Origin: Glandiceps talaboti
Lineage: Eukaryota > Hemichordata > Enteropneusta > Spengelidae
NCBI RefSeq assembly: GCF_964340395.1
Contig: NC_135559.1
Span: 265,001-329,000, forward strand
Direction of reading: 5' to 3'
Length of the DNA: 64,000 nt
Each line of letters begins with the position of its first letter. The stretch's first letter is position 1. A model generated the notes under the pieces. That model did not search any database, was not told where the DNA came from, and was given only the letters and a program-made list of their open reading frames with translations. This document shows positions 11,601 through 24,119 of the stretch, piece by piece. Position numbers and translations under genes: made by a program.

Positions 11601-14600
11601 AGTCATGTATAATTCAATAAAAGATCCATTGTTGGGGATTTCCAGTCAGTTACCTGTATTCTGATGCTATGGTGGTATTTCTAAAGTGTGAACATGCTTT
11701 CCATGTTATCAACTTACATGTAATGATTGGGGAATTTTAGATGAACAGTTGACCCGTATTTAAGGGGATTTTCATAAAAAAGTACAAAGGTATATACTTT
11801 TCCATTGGACTTACCCTCCTGGGACCCCTGGGGATATTGGTGTCATGGTAACAGTCCTTCTGGAGAGCCTCTATTTCACACTTCTAAATGATCAGATATA
11901 GTGTAAAATCAGTGTTTTCATAAACTTTTAGAATCTCAGAAAACATGTTTTCATAAACTTTTAGAATCTCAGAAAACATGTTTTCATAAACTTTTAGAAC
12001 CTCAGAAAACGTTTTCATAAACTATTAGAATCTCAGAAAACATGTTTTCATAAACTTTTAGAATCTCAGAAAACATGTTTTCATAAACTTTTAGAATCTC
12101 AGAAAACATGTTTTCATAAACTTTTAGAACCTCAGAAAACGTTTTCATAAACTATTAGAATCTCAGAAAACATGTTTTCATAAACTTTTAGAACCTCAGA
12201 AAACATGTTTTCATAAACTTTTAGAATCTCAGAAAACATGTTTTCATAAACTTTTAGAATCTCAGAAAACATGTTTTCATAAACTTTTAGAATCTCAGAA
12301 AACATGTTTTCATAAACTTTTAGAATCTCAGAAAACATGTTTTCATAAACTTTTAGAATCTCAGAAAACATGTGTATGCTATATGTGTATGAAACTATAA
12401 AATGAAAAAAAGACATTTCCTTGACAAAGTTCACAGAAAGTTCTTCAATACCTTGTTTATTGAATACTCTGAACCATTGACAAAAACAACATTTCAGGAA
12501 AAGCCTTGTTTAACAAGATGTGACCTCTAAACTTAACCATACTACGGTATATATTGTATAAGGTCCCATGGAAAGGATAACTGAGCTTCCAGTACTCTCT
12601 TGAAAACTATGACTTGGCAAATATGTTTGTAAAAACAGTCAATAGAAAAGTCATTGCAATTTTTCATAACATACATTTGCATCATAATTTGTTTTTGGCA
12701 AGTGTTGCTCGTTTTGTACAAGAGGTTTGGTAAGTATTGAATTTCCATGACCTTGATTGAAGTATTCGGGCTGCTGACAATGGTGATTTGCATAGTTGTA
12801 ATAATGGTCCTAACAATAACATAGTATGGGAAAACTACTATTTTTCTTAGTTGCTGTCCTTACATCTCACAGATTCTCATTGTCAGTAATGTTCATATTG
12901 TGAATGCGAGCATACAAAATCAACCGGTGAATCACAGTAAGATGTGTTCTCATTGGTTAAAGGAACATTTAACATGGTCTTGATTGAATGTTGTGGGTGT
13001 GGGTACAAGTCAGATGTAGTTGAAATAAAAGGACAACATACCAACATAAATGAAGATATCTGATAGAACTGAACACCTAAGCTGACCACTACATTGAATC
13101 TGATAGAACTAAGCTGACCACTACATTGAATCTGATAGAACTAAGCTGACCACTACCGGTACATTGGATCTTTACTCTTGTGCTTAATATCACAATTGAG
13201 GATTGGTAGTGACTTGGGCATGACAAATTGTGTGTGGATGTGAACACTGTGGTTTACCACGGTAGCATAGATGATGAATCTGTCAGCAGCATAGAGTGCC
13301 CACAATGATGAATCTTATCAGCAGCGTAGAGTGCCCACAATGATGAATCTATCAGCAGCGTAGAGTGCCCACAATGATGAATCTATCAGCAGCGTAGAGA
13401 GCCCACAGTGATGAATCTATCAGCAGCGTAGAGTGCCCACAATGATGAATCTATCAGCAGCGTAGAGTGCCCACAATGATGAATCTATCAGCAGCGTAGA
13501 GTGCCCACAATGATGAATCTATCAGCAGCGTAGAGTGCCCACAATGATGAATCTATCAGCAGCGTAGAGTGCCCACAATGATGAATCTTATCAGCAGCGT
13601 AGAGTGCCCACAATGATGAATCTATCAGCAGCGTAGAGTGCCCACAATGATGAATCTATCAGCAGCGTAGAGTGCCCACAATGATGAATCTATCAGCAGC
13701 GTAGAGTGCCCACAATGATGGAATCTATCAGCAGCGTAGAGTGCCCACAATGATGAATCTATCAGCAGCGTAGAGTGCCCACAATGATGAATCTATCAGC
13801 AGCGTAGAGTGCCCACAATGATGAATCTATCAGCAGCGTAGAGTGCCCACAATGATGAATCTATCAGCAGCGTAGAGTGCCCACGATGATGAATCTATCA
13901 GCAGCGTAGAGTGCCCACAATGATGAATCTATCAGCAGCGTAGAGAGCCCACGATGATGAATCTATCAGCAGCGTAGAGTGCCCACAATGATGAATCTAT
14001 CAGCAGCATAGAGTGCCCACAATGATGAATCTATCAGCAGCGTAGAGTGCCCACAATGATGAATCTATCAGCAGCGTAGAGTGCCCACAATGATGAATCT
14101 ATCAGCAGCGTAGAGTGCCCACGATGATGAATCTATCAACAGCGTAGAGTGCCCACGATGATGAATCTATCAGCAGCGTAGAGAATCCACAATGATGAAT
14201 CTATCAGCAGCGTAGAGTGCCCACAATGATGAATCTATCAGCAGCGTAGAGTGCCCACAATGATGAATCTATCAGCAGCGTAGAGTGCCCACAATGATGA
14301 ATCTATCAGCAGCGTAGAGTGCCCACAATGATGAATCTATCAGCAGCGTAGAGTGCCCACAATGATGAATCTATAAAATGAAAGGTGGAGAAAAACGTAA
14401 AAGACTATCAATGTGTGTGATTTATGAAACAGGTATGCTGGGATAAGTTCATTGACCTTGTCCACTGGAGGCTCTAGTTATTTGCATCTTCCTTTAACAA
14501 TCTAAATCTTTTGTGAGGATAATGTCAATAGAATGTGATATACACATAATGTATTAGTATATTACTGATCAATGTTTGTTTGAGTTGACAAAGTAATGAA

Positions 14601-17600
14601 AAGTATATTCACTGAAAATCATTAATTAAAATATGTGTAATTAGACATGGTGTATGTCATTTAGAGGTCACTTTTGTCTACAAGTAGTATACATTTTGTA
14701 GTAATAAATTTGAAATCGGAAGTCATTGGGACAGTGAAAAATCCAAAAATCAATTTGATTGGAATGGATATATTACATCATACTTTGTGTACCAATAGAT
14801 ACACAAATTTGTTTACCGACAGGTGATTCAATACTGTGCAGGTGGTATAATATTAGAATTACATGTAATTTATATAAAATGAAATGGTGTCAAAAAATGT
14901 TCCAGGTGCAGGTAGTGCAGCTGTAAGACCAAAGATGTGGAGGAGGAAGAGCTTTCATATGTGAAATTTATTTTCATTATTTTGCTCAATTGTTCTAAGT
15001 ATGTTTCTTTTCACCATGCACTTTGTACTCTCTCTACATGCAATGTAAATCTACCTTTTGGGGATGCAGTGTTCAACACCCCTTTGTTTCTTTTTGGCCT
15101 GAATGTCTTGATAGGGTTCTATTCAATGCCATCAATGGAGGAAGTGAACAGTTTGTTAGCCTAGACAGTGTCTATCACCATTTGTGAACTCACTTATTGC
15201 CTCGATAATAATGATGGTAGTCGAAACAACATAATTTAAACCCAAGTGATTCCCCAGTAATACCATAGTACGGTACAAGTACAAGATGTTATGTCCGTAG
15301 TCTATGTGGCCGGGTAAATCAACCCGGATTATCCAAGCCTTTCCGTACGCGTAATAGTACACATATGATGTCATGACCATTTTTGCATTGTATCGATGAA
15401 TATGAAGTGAAAACTTAAAATTTATACTTATTCTTAAAGAATAACTACTCGGTACAGGTCCGTGTCAGAATTACTGTCCTAAATGATCAAGTTTGGATGT
15501 GAATTGCAATTGTCGTAGCACGATGTGGTGGCCATGTTTGTCAACCCCACATGAGCACTGAACGTATTCAGTAATTCATAGCCCAAATTCGTCTCATAAA
15601 CAAGAGTATATTACCAGCAAATTTTGATGAAAAAATTTTCCATTCATATAAATAAGAAAGATATATCAAATTGTATAAAAATAAAAGAAAATGAATTGTT
15701 TTTAGTTTATTTTTATGAATGACATGCAAGTTTACAAGGTGAAACGAACAACTCAAAACTAACTGATGCCTAGCCTATAGGTGTAACACTGTATGTATCA
15801 ACCATGTATAGTGTGCTTGCCAATGTTGTCAAAGCTGTGTAACTCTCAATCTCCTTCCTGAAATTTTTACATTACAGGTAAAAACTGAAGAAGTTAAGTG
15901 TCTGATTCCAGCTTTGACTGAAGGTGACACATCACATGTTGCAGCAAATGGTATCGTTCTTGAAGGCAAAAAATACCAATTTCTTAGAGTTGATGAAGAT
16001 GCAAAAGCTATGTATGGCAAGAAAAAAGGAGAAGGTGGAATCTCTATAATGGCATCAAAAACAGGCAAGTGCTTCTCAGAGTGGTCAAGATGAGAAATTA
16101 TCACAAAGGGGGAGCTTAAGAAATGAAATGAAATTTGATAGATATTCTATGAGCTAATCCGGAGAACTGATAACGATTTGGTAAACATCCTATGAATATT
16201 GATTATGGATTTGCATCATTAACAAGTTTTAGCACAATTGCACTCTTGAGATTTAGTAGTGCTAGATGCATGACATAGTGAAATGTGTGTGTATGCCTAG
16301 CAACTGCCATTTGATGGTGTGAAGATCATTGACAAGTGATTTATAGACAAGTGAATTAACATTCAAAAAATGTCTGCTAAATGATGGTGTATATTGCAAA
16401 TATAACAGGTATTTATCATCCCGAAAATAAATGTACATATACCTAGCAACAAGACCACACCCATAGAAACAGCTAATTTATGGCATATGTGTTCAGCAAA
16501 TAAACACAAACATACCTAGCAACTAATTCATGGACATAGCAACAGTGAAATGGCGATATATATTGCTAAAATAACATTGATGATTAGACAAGTTGATAAG
16601 CATAAGGTTCAGTAGTGCTTTAGACATGGTGCGGTGTCTGTTGATATTAAAAACTGCCTGATCGATTGCCTTGGGTTTGGTGGGGAGATCACTTTTGGGG
16701 TCTAGTTGGGAAATTGTTCAAAGCAAAATGATCACATCACAGGTATGTGATTTGGGTAAAAAATGTCATTTTTGGTCAAAAACTGGTCTGAAATTTGCAG
16801 GGAACATTCTTAGGGGTGTGTAGATTAAGAATTGTTTATGACATGGTGTGTCTCCATCAGTAATATGTAAAATGGGGCTAAACATTTGTCTTTTTGGTCA
16901 AAAATCCTTAATTCCAAAATTGCAGAGCAGATTGGGCAGAACTTTAATGGGGATGCATCTGGGGTGGATAGATGAAGAAATATTAAGCATATAATGATCT
17001 CATTAGTGATATGCAAGTTAGATGTAAAATGTGAATTTTGGTCAGTATGTTATATCTCAAAAAGTACTAGGTCAATGAGACTGAAACTTTGTTTTTTTCA
17101 AATCATTTTTACACTAATACCCTAGCAACCATGACCATGCCCTTAGCAACAACCAAATGGCAGTATATATTGTCAAATAACTTCTGGTCGGCGAGTAAAA
17201 ATTCAACAAATGTATGCAAATATCCCTAGCAACCATGACTACGTTCATAGAAACAGCCAAACAGTGGTGTATTTCGCAAAGATAACGGATTCTTAGACAA
17301 GTGAACAAACATTCAAAAAAGTGTATGCCAATTGCCTAGCAACAAGACCACGCCCATTTTTCCCACCCAAGTGACACTTGCAACAACACAAGTTTTTGCA
17401 TTTATGTAAACAAAAATGTCATATTACATTATCCATGCAGTCACTGTGGCCATTTAAATGTAATTTTACGCTATCCGCGCTGAGGGTTGATTGTTGCTGT
17501 TAATAGCATTACAAGCGGTTTGTGAAACAGTGAAGCAAAAACATTTGGCAGTGTAAACAGGCTATAACTTTAGAGACATCAAAGTTTTGTACAAGAAGCT

Positions 17601-17757
17601 AGTTGTTTTTTGAAAGCTTGAATAACATTGTTGTCTGTTTCTATATTTTCTTTATACAGCTGTAATAATTGGAATGTATGACGAAGGAAAACAAGCTGGA
17701 AATGCAAACAAGGGTGTTCAAGTCATCGGTGAATATCTAGAAAGTTTAAACATGTAA
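8608..17757 (+). CDS. Profilin (paralogue 1), three coding exons
   Basis: Coding exons are 8608-8736, 15878-16064 and 17660-17757, joining to 414 nt and a 137-residue protein, the usual size of animal profilins. Profilin binds monomeric actin, poly-proline ligands and phosphoinositides in the cytoplasm and controls actin assembly. The start MSWDGYIDNMIAQ is the family signature, with Trp3 and Tyr6 of the poly-proline site; later come YQFLRVDEDAKAMYGKKKGEGG and AVIIGMYDEGKQAGNANKGV, and the end is EYLESLNM. Introns are phase 0 and phase 1, as in profilin-2. Intron 2 has a GC donor (ACAG/GCAAGT), fixed by the reading frame and by the paralogue. A poly(A) signal AATAAA is at 17769-17774. Intron 1 (7.1 kb) holds two minisatellites. 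It faces profilin-2 tail to tail, 9.2 kb away. Exons look intact. Confidence 0.95.
8737..11913. other. Profilin-1 intron 1, first part: no other gene seen
   Basis: Unique-looking AT-rich intron sequence. ORFs such as those at 9043-9324 and 11160-11360 show no recognisable domain and no splice context. Confidence 0.6.
11914..12372. repeat. 33-bp minisatellite, about 14 copies
   Basis: The unit contains TTTTCATAAACTTTTAGAAT and CTCAGAAAACATG; two units lack ATG and are 30 bp. Because 33 is a multiple of three, the minus strand shows an open frame of 11-residue repeats (MFSEILKVYEN); this is a by-product of the array in an intron. Confidence 0.95.
13273..14372. repeat. 34-bp minisatellite, about 32 copies
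   Basis: The unit is GATGAATCTATCAGCAGCG followed by TAGAGTGCCCACAAT. Copies are nearly identical, with scattered variants (AGAGAGCCC, CGATGATG, a one-base insertion near 13719). It lies in profilin-1 intron 1. A core of the unit recurs in the 52-bp array at 47504-49170. Confidence 0.95.
14740..14850 (+). repeat. Dispersed repeat, family B copy 1
   Basis: A degenerate block with CCAAAAATCAATTTGATT, a TACATCATACTTTGTGTAC stretch and GGTGATTCAATACTGTGCAG. The same order of motifs recurs at 41092-41215 and 46594-46705, so it is a dispersed family of unknown class. Confidence 0.55.
16240..17400. repeat. Degenerate repeats with the CCTAGCAAC...CCCATAGCAACAGCC core
   Basis: Profilin-1 intron 2 contains several diverged copies of a roughly 100-130-bp unit whose core is CCTAGCAAC, then ACCACGCCCATAG, CAACAGCC and a GACAAGTGAATAAACATTC stretch (near 16300, 16440, 16510, 17120, 17225 and 17335). 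Copies also occur at 23452-23515 and, on the other strand, in intron 2 of profilin-2 (27170-27500). Confidence 0.65.
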
Positions 17758-19433
17758 AATACATCCAGAATAAATCATTTATTCAACACATTGTAAACCC
17801 AGGAAACAACCCAAACTTATGTGAAATTGTTCTCTTTTGATCATTTCAGTAATAAACCATCTGTACTTGGGCAAATTCTGTAAAATACTTTTTTGTAGGT
17901 AGACATATTATTTGATGTGCAAATTATAATTTGTGTAGTGAATATAGAGTTAGCAGAATCTTTATTTAGCAACATAGGAAACTGTGTGGTCAAAGTGAGT
18001 GTGAAAATTTCGACAATATTGTCGAAATATCATTTCAAAACTTCAAAATTTAAGCAAGTATAGATATTTCCTCACAAACATCAGTGAGGTGACTTTTTGA
18101 CCTCAAAGCTTCCTATCTTGACAATGTTTTGGTACATGCTGCCAGAATTTTTGTACTTTTAGAAATTGCTTTATTTTGTTAACTAAGTAATTTGGAAAAA
18201 TGGGAACATACAATATATAAAGAAATATATTACAAACAGTAGGTAGGCTGTAAGTAAAATGTGCATCGTGTAACTACCACACATGTTTGCCCATAGCAAG
18301 AAAGTCAAATAACAGACCTCTATCTTGAGCAGTCTGAAAAGTACACTGACCAATTCGCTGAAACATGCTGTTCAGGGAAACATCTTTGACATTTCTCAGG
18401 CATTGCTTGCAGCAAAATGGAACAGGGTTTGGAGACTTTCGATTAAACCTTGTCAAGTTACGTTTATTCATATTTTTATTTTTATTGTTTAGCTTGATGT
18501 CCTGCAACATGTACAAAAACATGACAAAAATTAATAAATTTGAAAACAAGGGTTAACTTTTTATTATTATTGAATAATAGTACAGTCCTCTTCCAGTCTA
18601 CCATCCAACTTAAGTGAATTAAACATTTTCAGATCATTGTACCATTTAAGTCAAAACATGTTCATTAATCCATTTGTGTTCAAAATTTTCAAAAAGAAAA
18701 ACACAGCTGGGGGTAGACATGCAAGAGATTATTACTTAGATGTAGATCTATGTATCAAAGGATTCATATGCTTGCAGAAAACTTTCCAGGTTTGAGCTTG
18801 ATGGGTCTGGGTGTTTAATAGTCAAGTCATTGGATATTCGAGAGAAAAAAATTATGCAGTCACTTTCTTTGGTATGGCTGGTTTTGTATGAATATACCCA
18901 TGAATATACCCATGTGATAAATATAGTTGCGGTACACATGAAAAGAAATCTGTAATCGAACAACATTCGGTTATTTTATACTTGATAGAGACTTTACGTA
19001 GGCATTTAGGTTTGTAGCAGCAGGTCACCTTGTGGTATGTATAATCCGTGATGTCGGCACACTTTCAGTGTAGCTTGCAACAATTCCATCAGAAGTTGTC
19101 AAGAATTAAATGGTGAACTAAGGTTAAGTTTACTAAAATTGCAAACGTTTTATTGTGTTACTCCTGCTGCTTCATCACAATATGTTTGTTGAAGCTTGGT
19201 TTGGTTGTATGATGTGGAATTGTGGCTGTTTGACGAGACACACTTTCAGGTATCTCTCTCTCTCTCTCTCTCCCCTTCCCCCTCCTAAAAATGTTTTCTT
19301 TGTTCAGCCAAGGAAAAACAAGTGACCTAAGGGGCCCTGTCACTTTTGGTTAAAGATGAGATTGATAATACTCTTTGGTCAATAAGTATTTTTGACAACA
19401 CAAGATATTACGAAATAATGCAAGTAAACCTTG
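17758..19433. other. 3' flank of profilin-1
   Basis: Contains the profilin-1 3' UTR with AATAAA at 17769-17774 and another AATAAA near 17850, then AT-rich sequence with no recognisable gene. A perfect 22-bp palindrome (ATTTCGACAAT and its complement) lies at 18007-18028. Confidence 0.6.
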
Positions 19434-19834
19434 AATATATACACTGTGAGGCATGTTAGCACCATTAAATATATACACTGTGAGGCATGTTAGCACCATT
19501 AAATATATACACTGAGAGGCATGTTAGCACCATTAAATATATACACTGTGAGGCATGTTAGCGCCATTAAATATATACACTGTGAGGCATGTTAGCACCA
19601 TTAAATATATACACTGAGAGGCATGTTAGCACCATTAAATATATACACTGTGAGGCATGTTAGCACCATTAAATATATACACTGTGAGGCATGTTAGCAC
19701 CATTAAATATATACACTGTGAGGCATGTTAGCGCCATTAAATATATACACTGTGAGGCATGTTAGCACCATTAAATATATACACTGAGGCATGTTAGCAC
19801 CATTAAATATATACACTGAGGCATGTTAGCACCA
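19434..19834. repeat. 34-bp minisatellite, about 12 copies
   Basis: The unit is AAATATATACACTGTGAGG followed by CATGTTAGCACCATT. The last two units lack four bases (CACTGAGGC). Intergenic, between profilin-1 and the hammerhead complex. Confidence 0.95.
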
Positions 19835-22212
19835 AGGTGTATAGCCTACTACTAGTACTACACCTCCCATTTGTGGTGATGACTTGGTGATACTCATAAT
19901 GAACTACAACTGCACCCCAATCTCTTATTTTCACACAGACACATTCAAATGAGATCACAGTTGATGTCAAGGCCAACATGGTATTTATGTATATATTAAT
20001 TAAGCAAACAACCTGACAAGTGTTCTGCTGAAGTTGTGTATGCGCATGCATATATATATAATACATGGCTATATCTATTGTGTTTTGAAAGAGTATTTAT
20101 GTACATGTGTGTATGTGTATGAATACATGAATGTCAGCGTATATGCTTGTAAAAACTCGAGGGGGGGATATTAAACTAACCCATCCTTGCAACAGAGAAC
20201 TAACGACACTGTCACAGTTCTCTTGTCATAGTTATCTATGATCTAGCAGCTTCACAAGTGCCTGTGTATTCCCAGGTAGTCTAACATCTGTTATCCATAT
20301 CAGTTAAAAGTAACTATAGCTGAATCAATACAATAGTCTTGGGAGAACTGTTATCAATGTATCTGTAGCCAAATGACCAGTGCTAAAAGTGCAGTAAATG
20401 CAGAAAACTGGGATACAAAGCCTAGAAGCCCCCCCCCCCCCCATATAATCAACAATACTTATATATAACCACACACATAAGCATGCACATCAACAAAGAC
20501 AATATCCCAGCCAAGGTTACTGATCTGTGATGGTAAGACTTGTTTGCTGTATACATATTCCTAATATAATATATTGTCAACTATTGCAAATCATCTCTGT
20601 ATAAATAGTATCATAATGGTGTAACTGACCTCCATGGTCTAGTCAACAAAAGCATGGTAATTTCTTACCTCACAAGCCCAGTGATACCAATTTCATATTT
20701 CGTATATATAATACATGATATAATAGAGTATAAAAATATGCCAAAATGGTAGCAAAGGTGTAGCATATTTGCACCAGTTTGTTAAAATTGGTGACTTTCC
20801 AAATGTTAGGCATTATTTCTTTTGAAGACATCTTTCCGAAATTCCTCTAAACATTTTGCTGCACAGACCCCATCATCTGTCGGACATAGTCTGTGATACG
20901 ACGTAAACTAACGCCTATTGAAAACTCCTAGAGGTTTGTACGTTCATCCAGTTGTGCTTGCTTGCATTCAGTGTGTTATGTAGGTGACGTCTACGCAGGG
21001 AGCCAAAGAGACTGTCTAAGGTCACGGAGGTCATTCGTCTGTGGTGAAGTCATTGACCTTCAGACTAACGAGGCATGTACCCTGTACATCCTGTGTAAAA
21101 TGTGTCAGTAGTGCCCCACTTTCTTTGTGTCACGTTAATAGTAAGTTGGCATCTGTGAAATGTGTAAACCATCACCGTGTAGATAATGGGTATACGGTAT
21201 AGTATTAAGTCACTTTGTTTTTTTTAAAGAAGATGGTCGTTTTGTATGTTTTAATGAACGGTGTACTAGTACTACTACTAGTACAGTGAGTGGGTGAGTG
21301 AGTTGTTGCTATGATCACGTATAGTGGAGTGATTGAAGGCCGTATTGTGGCGTTGAGACGGATAGGTAACAGTGAAATACATGTTGTAATTGGATTGAGT
21401 CGATTGAAAGTGGAAGAAACCAATAAATATATGAGCATCACGTCCCATAGATGAACTAAGTTGAGGCTATCATATTCATTGCACAGTACATTTAGTATAA
21501 TATGTATAATGTTGGCCTAAATGTCCCATAAACATATCGATTGTCGTACTAGTAGTAGTACTCGGTCAAAATATAAAATCATGTTGTTTAGATAAACTAA
21601 CCCGTATATTTCCGTCGATTTTAATAAGGTAAGTGATGGTTCAACGTTGAAGCTAACTTGTGCAAACTAAGCTAAGGGCCGAGGTTAGATCGGGTGAGGT
21701 TGCAGGTCAAACTCTAAAAATTTATCATAAGTAATTTGCAAATTCATTACTTTTTATTTCGTGTTCTCCTGAACAATATGTGGCCACGTTGTGTGGAAGG
21801 ATCCCCCACCCCGTTTCCACGGTTTCTACATCATAAACGTGTTTGTTTATTTTAAGACTAAAAGGCATTATTGTACACAGCTACCTTACACATAAATTTA
21901 ATATTATATTCTCATATTTTTTATTGACTAGATGCACTATGAATATAACTATTAGCACCCACCTTGATTACCCAACAGGATACATAGTAGTCTTTCCACA
22001 AGTTTTATGACAACTTATTTTCAGAAGTTTTATTTATCGGGATATTGCGTAACCACGTACAACGGATGGTGGCATAATACATTGTAAATCATGGACCCCT
22101 TATCAGTATGGTGAAGGATGAGGTCGTATTTCCTGACAGTAATATGTAAAAACTGTTACTGAGACGATACACAAGCTTAATAAATAAACTTTATTCCCGA
22201 CTTTATTCGTTT
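19835..22212. other. Gene-free intergenic stretch
   Basis: No exon, RNA gene or coherent mobile element recognised. It contains a poly-C run near 20431-20443 and short TACTAG/AGTAGT-rich patches near 21267 and 21548. Confidence 0.55.
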
Positions 22213-22408
22213 TGGGGAGGAAGTCTGACGTCAATGCGATTGCTGAACTTCAATCTCGCATTTGTAACCAACTGTTGACCCCCCCCCCCCCGCCTTCAAT
22301 GATAAAGGGTTCTGTATTTACTACTGAGATGTAATGTATTTACCAATACCACGTTCTTAAATTGTATAGATCACAGTTCTTTGCTACAATTTTCACTATG
22401 ATTATACA

Positions 22409-22521
<113 letters not shown>

Positions 22522-22581
22522 AAGTCAGTGGTAAGATTTGTTCGTAGTACAGTGCTCGATACGTCTGCACGCAGAGCGGAG

Positions 22582-22746
22582 TATATGTTGAGGGTAGAAG
22601 AAAATCAAGTCGGGTTTTTCGTCTCTACAAGCCTGTTTCGTGAGTAAATCACTCGTCAGGATCAACATCAACATCTCCTGACGAGTGATTTACTCACGAA
22701 ACAGGCTTGTAGAGACGAAAAACCCGACTTGATTTTCTTCTACCCT

Positions 22747-22756
<10 letters not shown>
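22582..22756. repeat. 175-bp palindrome with 16-bp spacer
   Basis: Arms 22582-22660 and 22677-22756 are near-perfect reverse complements. The spacer is ATCAACATCAACATCT. The right arm plus spacer forms the hammerhead at 22672-22717; the left arm, read on the minus strand, has the same core but no matching stem I partner. Confidence 0.9.
22672..22717 (+). ncRNA. Hammerhead ribozyme motif (type I arrangement)
   Basis: All core parts occur in order. Stem I 5' strand CATCTC (22672-22677); core CTGACGA (22678-22684); stem II GTGA with TCAC (22685-22688, 22694-22697) closing a five-base loop; core GAAA (22698-22701); a two-base-pair stem III, CA with TG, closing GGCT (22702-22709); cleavage triplet ending TA (22710-22711); stem I 3' strand GAGACG (22712-22717), which pairs with CATCTC at five of six positions. 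Cleavage is predicted after 22711. The conserved G10.1-C11.1 pair of stem II is present. The very short stem III is typical of hammerheads in animal retroelements, which may act as dimers. Confidence 0.75.
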
Positions 22757-22797
<41 letters not shown>

Positions 22798-22843
22798 TAT
22801 ATATATATATATTGAGGGTAGAAGAAAATCAAGTAGGGTTTTT

Positions 22844-22889
22844 CGTCTCTACAAGCCTGTTTCGTGAGTAGATCGCTCGTCAGGAGATG
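22844..22889 (-). ncRNA. Second hammerhead copy, stem II weakened
   Basis: On the minus strand: CATCTC, core CTGACGA, stem II GCGA against TCAC (one C-A mismatch), GAAA, CA-GGCT-TG, then TA and GAGACG. It has the same architecture as 22672-22717, with one stem II pair lost, so it is probably less active. Confidence 0.6.
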
Positions 22890-22963
22890 GGAGTGGGTCA
22901 ACATTTGGTTACAAATGCGAGATTGAAGTTCAGCAATCACATTAATGTCAGACCCCCTTCCCC

Positions 22964-23161
<198 letters not shown>

Positions 23162-23351
23162 CTCGGTGAGTATCAATCTGCTAAGACAGTGCTCTATACC
23201 GCAGTGGCAGAGCGTATATATTATATATATATATATATTTATATACATAGAGTTTCATTCTTCTTTCGCCAAGTAGAGTGCTCAATCAGCTTGGAGAGCA
23301 ATACATACATAAAAATGAAAGAAGACAAGTATGTTATTATATTATGTATTT

Positions 23352-23389
23352 ACACTATGGTCCGTTTCACCAAAAGGATCATCAGGTGT
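23352..23389 (-). ncRNA. Degenerate hammerhead-like motif
   Basis: On the minus strand: ACAC, core CTGATGA, a weak hairpin TCC-TTTT-GGT, GAAA, seven bases, TA, then GTGT that pairs with ACAC. Stem III does not form as written and the first stem II pair is U-U. Probably a decayed relative of the neighbouring motifs. Confidence 0.35.
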
Positions 23390-23451
23390 TTGGTTTGCGT
23401 GGGTGAGGCTGAGATTCGCCTACTGCATGTACTGTGTATAGTGTAATGTAT

Positions 23452-23617
23452 GCAAATATCCCTAGCAAGCACGACCACACCCATAGCAACAACCAATTCT
23501 CTTCAACCGACCATCTGACAACCTAAGCAATAATACATGCCCCTGTGATACACATGCATGCATGCATACATACATACATACATTCATACATACACACACA
23601 CACACACACACACACAA
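23452..23617. repeat. CCTAGCAAC-family copy and (TACA)n/(CA)n microsatellites
   Basis: The start of this stretch (23452-23515) matches the CCTAGCAA...CCCATAGCAACAACC family seen in profilin intron 2. A (TACA)n and (CA)n run follows at about 23562-23616. Confidence 0.7.
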
Positions 23618-24019
23618 TGTAAGGCTGTTTGACATTATTTGAATAATCTGAGCTTGTGTTTGAATAGCAGGACTGTCTCAGTTTCAACGTCATATCTTCT
23701 CTTAAAACAGTACCTTGCACATGATATGCAAAATGCAAAAACTCACAACTGCTTCACACAGGTAAGTATTGTGAGTATTGAAGCTTTCTTTGAATTGAAT
23801 ACAAACTTACAGTATATTGTCTCTACTATTGTTTTATTGAGTAAAGGTCAGCAGATAGCATGAATGAAAAGTGAAACTTACTTGGTAGTCCTATGACCTT
23901 TCAGGTCATTTAAAATAGAAATTTCAATTACATCATGTTTGTGGGACTGGAATCTTTGTAAATTATGAGCACTATTCAAATGATCTCATCCTTATTACAT
24001 GTATCATGGCCGGCTTGTT

Positions 24020-24119
24020 CTAGTCCTACTTGCAGACATAGTAAGCCTTGACTGGATTCTGACATTGTCCATTCTCAGAATCGACTCCTGACTTACTCCA
24101 TCTGCAAGCAGGACTAGGC
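24020..24119. mobile_element. Small foldback element
   Basis: The arms CTAGTCCTACTTGCAGAC...GTAAG (24020 on) and the complement near 24090-24119 pair with a few mismatches around a short centre containing TTCTGACATTGTCC. Size and shape fit a MITE, but no target-site duplication was identified. Confidence 0.5.

Noticed and set aside
12132-12434. Repeated MFSEILKVYEN frame on the minus strand
   Set aside because: By-product of the 33-bp minisatellite inside profilin-1 intron 1.
13273-14372. CRISPR-like regular repeats (here and at 47504-49170)
   Set aside because: Units are contiguous with no unique spacers, and the DNA is animal nuclear sequence with spliced genes.
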